A stretch of DNA of 64,000 nucleotides. Origin: Mucilaginibacter mali (GTDB lineage Bacteria > Bacteroidota > Bacteroidia > Sphingobacteriales > Sphingobacteriaceae). The stretch is taken from NCBI RefSeq assembly GCF_013283875.1, contig NZ_CP054139.1:4030001-4094000 (forward strand). Direction: 5' to 3'. Below are positions 8,912-18,069 of the stretch, piece after piece (position 1 is the stretch's first letter; each line of letters starts with the position of its first letter). The notes beneath the pieces are model-generated. The model was not told the origin of the DNA and searched no databases. It saw nothing but the letters and a program-made list of their open reading frames with translations. The position numbers and the translations under genes were made by a program.

Positions 8912-9370
8912 CTATAACGGCTTTTTTACTGTTATAATATCGATACTTTTTTGCCTTACCGGGAGCGCTGCTATATCGGCTTGATGCATGATGTAATGAT
9001 CGCCCTCTGGTTCAATAATCTGATATACCTGTATTTCATCGAAACCATCCTCAAAACGTGGTTTTATCTTTTTTATAAGTTCAGGCAGTGTTACCAGTTT
9101 AAGCTTGTTGAAATCCGGTACCGAAATAACTTTACCTTTTCTTTTGATGTTATATTCAATTATTGGTTGTTCCCCATTTTTTAAGCATGGGCACTTTATT
9201 TCAAAGCATTTTAAATTTGCTCCGACAAAATAAACATCAACCATCCTATCTTTTACAAGGGTACGTGAGGTATCCACTAAATAATAGATACTATCTGTTA
9301 CGTATCGTTTTTGAGATAATGCATTAAACTGCATTATAATTGCAATAATAAAAAGCGCAATAAATTTCAT
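8912..9370 (-). CDS. Small exported protein of unknown function, partner of the HExxH lipoprotein
   Basis: A 152-residue protein with a Sec-type signal (residues 1-19, ending NALSQ) and a mature part containing ECFEIKCPCLK-like cysteines near residues 54-61. The following segment (IIEYNIKRKGKVISV then LPELIKKIKP) loosely resembles the C-terminal domains of TonB-like exported proteins. I regard that as weak. It follows the putative HExxH lipoprotein by 37 nt. The same arrangement, with a different 159-residue exported protein and a 41-nt gap, occurs at 36331-38381. Confidence 0.7.
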   Translation of the reverse strand: MKFIALFIIAIIMQFNALSQKRYVTDSIYYLVDTSRTLVKDRMVDVYFVGANLKCFEIKCPCLKNGEQPIIEYNIKRKGKVISVPDFNKLKLVTLPELIKKIKPRFEDGFDEIQVYQIIEPEGDHYIMHQADIAALPVRQKSIDIITVKKPL

Positions 9371-9407
9371 ATGTTATATTTTGAATTTAAAAACTAAACT
9401 AAGTCCG

Positions 9408-10994
9408 TTAGGGTGGACAATCACCCGGTAATTTTTTGTTCGTTGGTGCGTTTAAATTGTTCGTATTAAATGTATTTATAGCGGTCGGAGATAAATTATA
9501 TTTCGATACAATGCCATTGTAAGCTGTGTTCAATAAATTTTTCTCGAATTGACTCACACTGTCCTCTGCTAAATTAGTTCCATAGAGCATTGCCATTCTA
9601 TACTCATCCATGGTGTGCCCGTTATTGTCCCAAGTAGCTAATATAGCTACCGCTTGATCAAAATAATCATTTATCATAGCAAAGTGATCCCGATAATTCA
9701 TGGGTAGATTATAGTAGTAAAAATCATAATAAATTGCTGCTGAAGCCATCCATGAGTTAACACTTGGTTCATGAACTAAACTATCTACAGCATTATATAG
9801 TACATAATTAATATAAGCATGTAAAGTTTCGTGTATAGCTGCGGCCGCAATCAAAAGTTGAGAACTATTTTGAAGCATATTTCTATTAAGCGAAATAGTG
9901 GCATTTCTATTATCAGGTGTAGTTGAAGCCAATGTATAAGTTGTCGATGTTGATCCTGGTATTGATTGATTCCAAGGTAGCGTATTAGAATCTTCCCATT
10001 TCAAATCCGGCTTTTGCGATGTTGTAAACACTGATACAAAATTCAAATAAGCGGGATCCATTAGTAGTTTGTCTATGACTAATTTCGTTGCACAGGGAAA
10101 ATGTTTTTTTAAACTATCCTCTATTATACGTACAGGTTCAGGTGGTACATAACCGCCGGTTTGATCGGGATAAATATACTGTCCATCTACGGGTCCCTGG
10201 GGTACACTTCCATCGCAAGTGCGCCCAAGTAATGTAACAGATATAATATCATTGCCATACCGAAGAACATAATACCAGTATGTACAATTCCCCGACCCGC
10301 CACTACTTCCATCACCATCCTGGGTTGGATCAGTCCCGACCGGTCCATCTAATAATTTTAACGAATTGGTTTGTTTTGTTCCCGTTGAGGTTAACGCCGC
10401 GGTTAGTTTCCCTTTCTTATAGATCCAGCCGCTTACAAATTTACCTTTAGGGGTAAAGTACAGTAGCTTTCCGCTAAAGTTCGGGTCGTGATGCTGAAAG
10501 GTATTTTGCGATAGTTTTGTAAAGTCGTTATTTATATATGCCGAATCGGCAATTACCGTCATAATATACGCTGTATAATTTTCGGCACTGCCAAAAATTA
10601 AAAAAGACGTACGGCTATAGTTTTTAAACGTGTTAGTTTTACCTGTGGAGCCCGCCTTTAAATCACTCTGCCAGTTAACAGCCCCATCCATTGGTATTTC
10701 TATAACGTGTTTATCCAACCGGGTATAATCATTAGCATTATCCCAGTCTGGTGTAATCAACTGGCTCATATCGGGTGTAGTGCTTCCATCACCTATGCTT
10801 GACAGTAAAAGATTTTTGTTAGCAGTAACCGGGTATGCATTTTCATACCATTTTTTAGCCTGACTAATATCTGGCTTGGCTGAATTATTTGAATCATTGC
10901 CCGATTTCCGGCAGCTATGAATAATAAATACAGAGAATAATAGTAAGAGGATAAAAAAGAGCCTCTAAAGAGCGGAGCTTACAGGTTTCTTCAT
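9408..10994 (-). pseudogene. Putative HExxH metallopeptidase lipoprotein with an in-frame stop in its signal peptide
   Basis: The open frame from 10769 encodes 453 residues with no export signal. Translating upstream in the same frame gives a clear lipoprotein leader starting ATG at 10994: MKKPVSSAL, a TAG stop at 10967-10965, then RLFFILLLLFSVFIIHSC. Its paralogue at 36852-38381 has KWRLLALLLISGISF then IIYSC, so the stop aligns with a Trp codon (TGG to TAG). The body carries AIHETLHAY (HExxH) and later a DHFAMINDYF segment that may hold a third zinc ligand. It may be a broken gene, be read through, or reflect a sequence error. Peptidase function is inferred from motifs only. Confidence 0.75.
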
Positions 10995-11169
10995 TTTTTG
11001 ATAAGGTTTTAAGTCGTTTCACAATTATACGGATATTTAATATAAAAAGTTATCTTTTTCCTTCTCACAATATCCTCCAAAATCCCCCGTTATATCACCA
11101 AAACTAAAACCTTAGTATCATTCCTAAAAAGGGTAAAAAGTGCCCATATGTTAACGTATGTTAATTTTT

Positions 11170-11200
11170 TTGAAATCCTAAGTTTTTAGTTATACTTTCG
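11170..11200 (+). promoter_or_regulatory. Bacteroidota-type promoter for the barrel/GLPGLI operon
   Basis: TTG at 11170-11172, a 20-nt spacer and TACTTTCG at 11193-11200 fit the -33/-7 pattern TTTG...TAnnTTTG with one mismatch. Transcription would begin near 11207. This argues that translation starts at ATG 11224 and not at the GTG at 11200. Confidence 0.5.
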
Positions 11201-11223
11201 TGCGCTTAACTAAAACTGACCTA

Positions 11224-14019
11224 ATGAGATTCACAATTCTACTACTATCTCTGTGCCTTTTCTTCTCGTTTACCACCCGCGCCCAAAGCCAATATTCGGT
11301 TAAGGGAACGGCTATCGACAGTGCGGCTAACCTGCGTTTGCACAACACCACCATTGCCGTTTTGAACGCCAAAGACTCCACCCTGCGCGCTTTTACACGC
11401 GCCGCGGCCAATGGATCGTTCAATATCGGGAACCTGAACAAGGGCAAATTTATTTTAATGGTTACCTACCCCGGCTATGCCGATTTGATCGAACGCTTCA
11501 GCCTCGATTCGCTTAAACCAGCCTACGATATGGGCAAGCTGAACCTAACCCTAAAATCAAGAGTACTACAGGAAGTATTGATAAAGGGCACCGTAGCCGC
11601 CATGAAGATAAAGGGTGATACTACCGAGTTCGACCCCAAAGCTTATGTTATCCAGCCCAACTCTAAAGTAGAGGACCTACTGAAACAACTACCCGGCATA
11701 CAGGTAGATAAAGACGGCAAAATAACCGCCCAGGGCAAGGAAGTGAAAAAAGTACTGGTTGATGGCGAGGAGTTCTTCGGCGATGACCCTACACTTGTAA
11801 CTAAAAACATCCGTGGCGATATGGTGGATAAGGTGCAGCTTTACGATAAAAAAAGCGACCAGGCCGCCTTTACCGGCATCGACGATGGCGAGAAGACCAA
11901 AACCATCAACATTAAACTAAAGGAAGATAAAAAGAACGGCTATTTCGGCAAACTGGATGGCGGTATTGCTACCGATAAATATTACAACGCCCAGGCCATG
12001 TATAACCGCTTCATTGGCAAAAAGAAGTTCTCGGGCTACTTTATCGGATCAAACACAGGCAAAACCGGCCTTGGTTGGGATGATAACAGCAAATATGGCA
12101 GCAGCCCCGAAATGCAGACCAGCCCTGAGGGGTATTTTTACTTTAGCGGCGGTGGCGATGACGACTCGTGGGATGGCCGTTACAATGGCCGCGGTATCCC
12201 GGTATCCCGCACCGGCGGCTTGCACTTTGATACCAAATGGGACAATGATAAAAAATCGATCAACACCAACTACAAAAATTCGTGGTTATCGGTTGATGGT
12301 AATCAAACCAATTCATCGCAGAACACGCTGCCGGGTTACAGCACCAGCAGCAACTCTAACCAGGATTTTAATAAAAAGATCTTCCGTCAAAAGATCGACC
12401 TGATGTACCAGATCAAACTGGACACGGCATCGACCCTGAAGTTTAATATAGACGGCACGGTGAAGAACAGCGACAATAACGACAATTACCAAAGCAGCAG
12501 CATGAATGGCCGCGGCGATACGCTGCTTAACCGCCAAACGCGCACCCTTACCAATAATACCGACGGGCAGGTCTTCAACGCCAACGTACTGTTTACCCAC
12601 AAGTTTAAAAAAGCAGGCCGCACCATCTCTGTCAATGCAGGTACCAACATCAACAACAGCGATTCCAAGGGCTACCTGAAATCGGATACCAGGTTTTATA
12701 ACCGTACCACCGGCGCGCTGGACAGCGCCCAGGTGATCGATCAGTATAAAAACAATGTTTCAAAAACGGCCAATATCACTTCTAACGCCACTTATACCGA
12801 GCCTTTGAACAAAATGGCATCGCTGATATTTAACTACGGGCTGACGAATAATCACAACAATTCCGACAGGCGGTCATATAATCCCGGCGCGGTGGGCCAG
12901 TATACCGTGTTGGATACTAAATTCAGTAACGATTACACGCTCGATCAGTTATCAAATAACTTCGGCACATCGTTAAACATGCGCACCACCAAATCAACCC
13001 TTAATATCAACGCGCGCGGATCGGCAGTTAATTATAAGCAAACCGACGAGATTAACCATACCACACTGAGCCGCAACTTTTTAAACTGGAACCCAACTGC
13101 CAGCTATCAGTACCGCTTCTCAGAGCAGCGTTCGATGCGTTTTGGCTATTATGGCTACACCGATCAACCCTCTCTTGAGCAGATCCAGCCCGTACGCATA
13201 AATACCGACCCGCTGAATATCGTATTGGGTAATCCCGGCCTGCGTCCGGCTTTTAACAGCAGCTTCAGCTTTAATTATAACTCGTATAAGATCCTGTCCG
13301 ATCAATCCATCTGGATCAACGCGTCGTACGATATGACCAGCAATGCTATCGTGAGCAATACCGTTACAGACCGGAACACCAATAAAAGCACATCCCAATC
13401 GGTAAACCTGGTGGGTAAAACGCCAACCAGCTTTTATTTCAATACAGATATGGGACAAAAGATAATGGGCGTTACTTTTAGCCTGAGTATGAACGGCAAC
13501 GGCGGCAAATCATACAATTACATTAATAACGAACTGAATACCACTACATCAAGCAACATAGGTGGCAACTTCGGTATCAGCAAATTCAAACAAAACAAAT
13601 ATGGCTTCCGCATCAGCGCGGGGCCGGGTTACGCTTTTGGCAAAACATCGCTACAGCCCGAAATTAACAACAACGGCTACACCTTTAGCGGTAATGGCTA
13701 CTTTAACGTAACGCTGCCGGGCAAGTTTGAAATAAACGCCGATGGTAACTACGATTATCGCGGTAAAACACAATCGTTTAACGAAACGTTCAGCAAAACC
13801 ATCATCAATGCGTCGATAGTTAAAACGCTGCTGAAGCAGAAGAATTTAAAGCTAACAGCAAGCTGTAACGATTTGCTTAACCAAAACCGCGGGTTCGACC
13901 GTTATGCCAACAACGGCGCCATCAGTCAAACTACTTATACTAATATTAAACGTTATTTTATGTTCTCCATCACCTGGGATTTTACCCAAATGGGCGGACC
14001 GGCACCAGCTAAAAACTAA
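11224..14019 (+). CDS. Outer-membrane beta-barrel protein with carboxypeptidase-like regulatory domain
   Basis: A 931-residue protein beginning MRFTILLLSLCLFF, with signal cleavage after TTRAQ. Residues about 25-105 form a CarboxypepD_reg-like beta-sandwich. A plug-like region follows (PNSKVEDLLKQLPGIQVD, then KKVLVDGEEFFGDDP), and the C-terminal two thirds is an Asn/Ser/Tyr-rich beta-barrel ending in an aromatic strand. This is the TonB-dependent-receptor-like family that accompanies GLPGLI proteins. No TonB box could be assigned. The substrate is unknown. The start was chosen because the signal peptide begins here and the promoter covers the upstream GTG. The GLPGLI gene follows after 8 nt. 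Confidence 0.9.
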   Translation: MRFTILLLSLCLFFSFTTRAQSQYSVKGTAIDSAANLRLHNTTIAVLNAKDSTLRAFTRAAANGSFNIGNLNKGKFILMVTYPGYADLIERFSLDSLKPAYDMGKLNLTLKSRVLQEVLIKGTVAAMKIKGDTTEFDPKAYVIQPNSKVEDLLKQLPGIQVDKDGKITAQGKEVKKVLVDGEEFFGDDPTLVTKNIRGDMVDKVQLYDKKSDQAAFTGIDDGEKTKTINIKLKEDKKNGYFGKLDGGIATDKYYNAQAMYNRFIGKKKFSGYFIGSNTGKTGLGWDDNSKYGSSPEMQTSPEGYFYFSGGGDDDSWDGRYNGRGIPVSRTGGLHFDTKWDNDKKSINTNYKNSWLSVDGNQTNSSQNTLPGYSTSSNSNQDFNKKIFRQKIDLMYQIKLDTASTLKFNIDGTVKNSDNNDNYQSSSMNGRGDTLLNRQTRTLTNNTDGQVFNANVLFTHKFKKAGRTISVNAGTNINNSDSKGYLKSDTRFYNRTTGALDSAQVIDQYKNNVSKTANITSNATYTEPLNKMASLIFNYGLTNNHNNSDRRSYNPGAVGQYTVLDTKFSNDYTLDQLSNNFGTSLNMRTTKSTLNINARGSAVNYKQTDEINHTTLSRNFLNWNPTASYQYRFSEQRSMRFGYYGYTDQPSLEQIQPVRINTDPLNIVLGNPGLRPAFNSSFSFNYNSYKILSDQSIWINASYDMTSNAIVSNTVTDRNTNKSTSQSVNLVGKTPTSFYFNTDMGQKIMGVTFSLSMNGNGGKSYNYINNELNTTTSSNIGGNFGISKFKQNKYGFRISAGPGYAFGKTSLQPEINNNGYTFSGNGYFNVTLPGKFEINADGNYDYRGKTQSFNETFSKTIINASIVKTLLKQKNLKLTASCNDLLNQNRGFDRYANNGAISQTTYTNIKRYFMFSITWDFTQMGGPAPAKN

Positions 14020-14027
14020 TATCGACT

Positions 14028-14804
14028 ATGAAAAAAATAATTATACTGTTAGCATTCCTCATCGGCAGTAGCCAGGTTATGGCACAGGGCGGTCAGCATT
14101 TTACCTTTAACGGCACAGTTGAGTACGAAAAAACGCTGAACCTGTATGCCCTGATGAAAAAGAATATGGACGATAACGATGGCTTTATCCAAAGCATTTT
14201 CGAGGCCTTTAAAAAAGATAACCCCCAGTTTAAAAAGCTGAAAAGCACGCTGACCTTCACCAAAGACAAGGCCCTGTTTACCCCACTGCCCGATGAGAAC
14301 CCGCTGAAAAACAGCTTTTTTTGGGATGGCGCGCCAACTACCCAGCAAACCAATGTTACCTATACCGATTTGGCTACCAATACCAGTGTTACACAAAAAA
14401 AGGTATTTGAAGAGCAGTTTTTAATGAGAGACAGCGTGCGCAAAATTAACTGGAAGATAACCAGCGAAACCCGCGATATTGCCGGCTACACCTGCCGCCG
14501 CGCCAATGCGCTGGTGATGGATTCGGTTTATGTAGTGGCATTTTATACCGATGAGATCCCGGTAAGCGCCGGCCCCGAATCGTTCGCCGGATTACCCGGG
14601 ATGATATTGGGCTTAGCCATGCCGCACGAAAACATCACCTGGTTTGCCACCAAAGTAACCGATATGACCATCCCCGAGGGCAAAGTAGTTGCGCCGGCAA
14701 AGGGCAAACCCGTAAATAAAAAGCAATTAAAGGCCAAGCTTGATGATGCCATAGGCAACTGGGGCAAAGAGGGGCGCGAGTATTTGAAGTTGTTTATGTT
14801 GTGA
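14028..14804 (+). CDS. GLPGLI family protein
   Basis: A 258-residue exported protein with a signal ending at VMAQG (about residue 20). The hallmark occurs as FAGLPGMILGL near residues 185-195, together with the usual DIAGYTCRRANA segment that precedes it. The family is found in Bacteroidota almost always beside an outer-membrane beta-barrel gene, as here, and its function is unknown. The pair is probably one transcript. Its terminator at 15183 now lies 380 nt downstream because a repeat element sits between stop and terminator. Confidence 0.95.
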   Translation: MKKIIILLAFLIGSSQVMAQGGQHFTFNGTVEYEKTLNLYALMKKNMDDNDGFIQSIFEAFKKDNPQFKKLKSTLTFTKDKALFTPLPDENPLKNSFFWDGAPTTQQTNVTYTDLATNTSVTQKKVFEEQFLMRDSVRKINWKITSETRDIAGYTCRRANALVMDSVYVVAFYTDEIPVSAGPESFAGLPGMILGLAMPHENITWFATKVTDMTIPEGKVVAPAKGKPVNKKQLKAKLDDAIGNWGKEGREYLKLFML

Positions 14805-14833
14805 CGGGGACCTCACCTTGCCCTCTCCGAAGA

Positions 14834-15160
14834 GTAATAGCCCATGATTAGGCAGAGCCGGATAAATAGGCATTTTACAGATCACCCCGATGGGGTTCTG
14901 CCTTACTTACCGTCTTTTTCTACCAACATATCGCTCCAGCCGAATAAAGCCCCCTCTAAATCTCCCCCGGTAGGGGAGACTTAGGCTGCACAAGCGTAAA
15001 ATTCTTAAAGTCCTCCCCTTTGGGGAGGATTTAGGTGGGGCTTAAAAGCTTAACTTAATGACATTGCCCGTAGGGGATGGCCTTTTGGTAGAAATAGGTT
15101 AAGCTTAAAATTTGGCTCCGCAGGAGCGGCCTGTTTATCTGCCTAATGATGGGCTATTAC
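14834..15160. mobile_element. MITE-like multi-hairpin element, copy A (327 bp)
   Basis: The ends are inverted repeats: GTAATAGCCCATGATTAGGC... at 14834-14856 matches the reverse complement of 15138-15160 at 22 of 23 positions. There is no reading frame for a transposase. The interior contains a string of short hairpins, for example ACCCC-GGGGT, TCTCCCC-GGGGAGA, TCCTCCCC-GGGGAGGA and GGCTCC-GGAGC. An inverted second copy is at 58156-58505. The flanks (CTCCGAAG on both sides) suggest insertion into a CCTCTCCGAAGGAGAGG-like palindrome. It separates the GLPGLI gene from its terminator. Confidence 0.8.
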
Positions 15161-15182
15161 CCTCCGAAGGAGAAGATTTAAC

Positions 15183-15214
15183 AAAAAAGCGATGGGCCTG
15201 CCCATCGCTTTTTT
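15183..15214 (+). terminator. Rho-independent terminator of the barrel/GLPGLI operon
   Basis: AAAAAAGCGATGGG, a CCTG loop, then CCCATCGCTTTTTT. The 14-bp stem is perfect and flanked by A- and T-runs, so it could act in both directions. Confidence 0.9.
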
Positions 15215-15244
15215 GTTGCTGCTTAAGTTCCCTCCCCCGGGAGA

Positions 15245-15312
15245 GTAATAGCCCATGATTAGGCACATTCCCAACGCTTTTTATCGCACGATGTCTAATC
15301 ATGGGCTATTAC
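15245..15312. mobile_element. Short 68-bp derivative of the TIR element (copy C)
   Basis: It begins GTAATAGCCCATGATTAG and ends with its exact reverse complement; the match extends outward to AGA...TCT (15242-15315). Only about 30 nt of unrelated interior remain. It lies 85 nt downstream of copy A, within a CCTCCCCCGGG / CCAGGG palindrome fragment. It looks like an internal-deletion form carrying just the mobile ends. Confidence 0.75.
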
Positions 15313-15384
15313 TCTTCCAGGGCACTAAACCTTTTCCACGCCAGCCTCAAAATTTCCCCTATCGTTTTTAACAATCCGTTTACC

Positions 15385-15392
15385 TACATTTG
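15385..15392 (+). promoter_or_regulatory. Probable -7 box (TACATTTG) of the metE leader
   Basis: TACATTTG fits the Bacteroidota -7 consensus TAnnTTTG. It lies about 46 nt before the riboswitch begins, placing the transcript start near 15399. No good -33 TTG is visible, so the call is moderate. Confidence 0.4.
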
Positions 15393-15430
15393 CCCCCGAA
15401 ACAAGTTCTTTACTTTTCTTCATCAACCGG

Positions 15431-15586
15431 TATAGGTTTTACTTAATTGTAAATTAATAGGGAACCGTGTGCAAATCACGGACTGTCGCGCAACTGTAAG
15501 TAACAACAAAGGTTTTTATCCACGCGTATCCACTGCCAAAAGCGGGAAGGACGATAAAAACTGTTACAAGTCAGGAGACCTGCCAT
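15431..15586 (+). promoter_or_regulatory. Cobalamin (B12) riboswitch upstream of metE
   Basis: The aptamer shows the conserved order of the family: AATAGGGAA (15455-15463), GTGCAAATCACGGACTG, GCGCAACTGTAAG (the B12 box proper, 15488-15500), CCACTGCC, GGGAAGG, and AAGTCAGGAGACCTGCC (15568-15584). It precedes the B12-independent methionine synthase, the classical target. When adenosyl- or methyl-cobalamin is plentiful, the B12-dependent enzyme suffices and metE is switched off. A hairpin with CCGGT/ACCGG near 15650, extendable by GTGCGC/GCGCGC and followed by a T-rich run at 15679-15690, may be the expression platform. Confidence 0.95.
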
Positions 15587-15762
15587 ATCGAATTGACAAT
15601 GCTTTCGCGGTATGGGGCAGGGTCTGGTTTGGTGCGCTTTTTAGCCGGTGTTCTACCGGTTTGGTTTGCGCGCGTCCCTTTCTTTTTTCCATCACGCCAT
15701 CGCATTGCGAAGTTTAGCTAACGGGCTTTTAACAGAATTATTTATTTAATTTTTTAAAAGAA

Positions 15763-18069
15763 ATGCTAACGCAAAACCTGGGCTACCCGCGTATTGGTGG
15801 CCAAAGACAATTGAAAAAAGCCTGCGAACAGTACTGGGCAGGCAAAACCGATCTGAAAGAGTTGAAAGATGTGGCCCGCAAAATTCGCGAGGAGAACTGG
15901 CATGCCCAACTGGATGCAGGGATAGACCTGATCCCCTGTAACGACTTTAGTTTTTACGACCAGGTGCTGGACATGAGCACGCTGCTGGGCGCTATCCCCA
16001 AACGCTACTCGCCGGTGTTGTCGGCCGTGAAAGATAACAGCGAGATAGACCTGTATTTTGCCATGGCACGCGGTTATCAAAAGGACGGGCTGGACATTAC
16101 CGCCATGGAAATGACCAAGTGGATGGATACCAATTACCATTACATCGTACCCGAATTTACGGCCAAACAAGAGTTCGCTATTTTTTCCGAGAAGGTTTTT
16201 GGCGAATACAATGCCGCCAAACGCACACTGGGCAGCAAGGCCAAACCGGTACTGATAGGCCCGGTAAGCTACCTGTTATTGGGTAAGGAAAAAGAGCCGG
16301 GTTTTGAACGGATAGAACTGATAAAAAAGCTGGTGCCCGTGTATGTAGAGATCATTAACCGATTGAAGCAACAAGGCGCCGAGTGGATACAGTTGGACGA
16401 ACCCTGCCTGGTGACCGACCTATCGAAAAAAGAAAAGGAGGCTTTTGAGTTCGCCTACCGTTCTATCGCCAACCGGGTAAGCGGCGTGAAATTAATGCTG
16501 GCTACCTATTTTGATGGTTTATTTGATAATACCCAACTTGCCACCAGCCTGCTGGTATCGGCTTTGCATATCGACCTGGTGCGCGCGCCCGAACAACTGG
16601 ACGAAGTGCTTGAGCTTATTCCCGCCAACCTCATCCTATCGGTAGGTGTGGTAGATGGCCGCAACGTTTGGAAGAACGACTATGAACGATCGTTACAATT
16701 CATCCAAAAAGCCATTGATAAACTGGGTGCCGACCATGTGATGATAGCACCGTCGTGCTCGCTATTGCACAGCCCGATAGACCTTGAACTGGAAACAGCC
16801 ATCGACCCTGAGATAAAGAACTGGATGGCCTTTGCCAAACAAAAACTGGCGGAAGTAAGCCACCTTGCACAAATAGTTGAAGGCAAAACCGATCTGCTAA
16901 GGGTTAACAAAGCGGCTATTGAAAGCAGGCGAATATCGCAAAAAGTACATAAACCAACGGTGAAAGACCGTGTTGCGGCCATCACCAGGGCCGATGCTAC
17001 CCGTGCCGGTGCCTTCCCTGTGCGCCAGCAGATACAGCAGCAACGCTTTAACCTCCCATCGTTCCCAACCACCACCATCGGCTCGTTCCCGCAAACGGAT
17101 GATATCCGCCAGCTACGCGCTAAGTTAAAAAAGGGTGAACTAACAACACAGCAATACGAGCAGGCTATAGAACAGGCCACTATTGATGTGATACGCTGGC
17201 AGGAAGAATTGGGCCTTGATGTTTTGGTGCACGGCGAATTTGAGCGTAACGATATGGTGGAGTATTTTGGCGAGCAACTGGACGGTTTCCTGTTCACCAG
17301 GAACGGCTGGGTGCAAAGCTATGGCAGCCGCTGTGTAAAACCGCCGGTGATCTATGGCGATGTGAGCCGCCCGGCAGATATGACCGTGCGCTGGAGCACC
17401 TTTGCAGCTGCGCAGACCGATAAGCCCATGAAAGGCATGCTGACCGGCCCGGTAACCATATTGCAATGGTCGTTCGTGCGCGATGACCAGCCACGGGATA
17501 TTACTACCCAGCAGATCGCCCTGGCCATTCGCGATGAGGTGATGGCGCTGGAAGCGGCCGGGATAGGCATTATCCAGATAGATGAAGCGGCCATCCGCGA
17601 GGGCCTGCCTATCCGCAAGGCCAAACACCAGCAATACCTGCAACAGGCCGTCGCCGCGTTCAAGATCACGGCCGGTGGCGTGCGCGACGAAACGCAGATA
17701 CACACGCACATGTGCTACAGCGAGTTCAATAATATCATAGCCGATATAGCCGCCATGGATGCCGATGTAATCACGATAGAAACATCGCGGTCGCAAATGG
17801 AACTGCTGCAGGCCTTCGCCCATTTTGAATACCCTAACCAGATAGGCCCCGGCGTGTATGATATCCATTCACCACGCGTACCTGCTACTGCTGAGATGGT
17901 TGCCCTGCTTGAAAAAGCGGCCGGGCTATTGCCCGCCCGTAACCTGTGGGTAAATCCCGATTGCGGCCTGAAGACCCGCAAATGGCCCGAAACCAAAGCC
18001 GCCCTTGAAAACATGGTGGCCGCGGCACACGAGGCACGCCAAAAGATAGGTACCGAAACTTTAGTTTAA
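15763..18069 (+). CDS. metE: Cobalamin-independent methionine synthase MetE
   Basis: A 768-residue cytoplasmic enzyme that transfers a methyl group from methyl-tetrahydrofolate (polyglutamate) to homocysteine, making methionine without B12. The N-terminal half starts LGYPRIGGQRQLKKA, typical of MetE. The C-terminal half holds TTIGSFPQT, the zinc ligands in THMCYSEF (H and C) and the second cysteine in NPDCGLKTR. The length is standard. It stands alone behind a B12 riboswitch. No met neighbours occur, so the riboswitch is likely its main control. Confidence 0.98.
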   Translation: MLTQNLGYPRIGGQRQLKKACEQYWAGKTDLKELKDVARKIREENWHAQLDAGIDLIPCNDFSFYDQVLDMSTLLGAIPKRYSPVLSAVKDNSEIDLYFAMARGYQKDGLDITAMEMTKWMDTNYHYIVPEFTAKQEFAIFSEKVFGEYNAAKRTLGSKAKPVLIGPVSYLLLGKEKEPGFERIELIKKLVPVYVEIINRLKQQGAEWIQLDEPCLVTDLSKKEKEAFEFAYRSIANRVSGVKLMLATYFDGLFDNTQLATSLLVSALHIDLVRAPEQLDEVLELIPANLILSVGVVDGRNVWKNDYERSLQFIQKAIDKLGADHVMIAPSCSLLHSPIDLELETAIDPEIKNWMAFAKQKLAEVSHLAQIVEGKTDLLRVNKAAIESRRISQKVHKPTVKDRVAAITRADATRAGAFPVRQQIQQQRFNLPSFPTTTIGSFPQTDDIRQLRAKLKKGELTTQQYEQAIEQATIDVIRWQEELGLDVLVHGEFERNDMVEYFGEQLDGFLFTRNGWVQSYGSRCVKPPVIYGDVSRPADMTVRWSTFAAAQTDKPMKGMLTGPVTILQWSFVRDDQPRDITTQQIALAIRDEVMALEAAGIGIIQIDEAAIREGLPIRKAKHQQYLQQAVAAFKITAGGVRDETQIHTHMCYSEFNNIIADIAAMDADVITIETSRSQMELLQAFAHFEYPNQIGPGVYDIHSPRVPATAEMVALLEKAAGLLPARNLWVNPDCGLKTRKWPETKAALENMVAAAHEARQKIGTETLV

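Larger units (their letters stand above)
14805..15430. other. Intergenic region: two TIR elements, a terminator and the metE promoter
   Basis: This 626-nt gap contains no supported gene. In order it holds a palindromic target fragment, a 327-bp element (14834-15160), a strong terminator (15183-15214), a second palindromic fragment around a 68-bp short form of the element (15245-15312), and the probable promoter of the metE leader (TACATTTG at 15385). Confidence 0.7.

Noticed and set aside
11200..11223. GTG at 11200 as the start of the outer-membrane barrel protein
   Set aside because: It overlaps the -7 box, while the ATG at 11224 begins a proper signal peptide.
15469..15717. An 82-codon frame covering the region before metE
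   Set aside because: It runs through the conserved B12 riboswitch aptamer and the following hairpin; the RNA explains the sequence better, and the protein resembles nothing.
16680..17868. Long open frames on the minus strand across metE (up to 242 codons)
   Set aside because: They are antisense shadows of a gene with strong codon bias; no motifs, and metE is certain on the plus strand.
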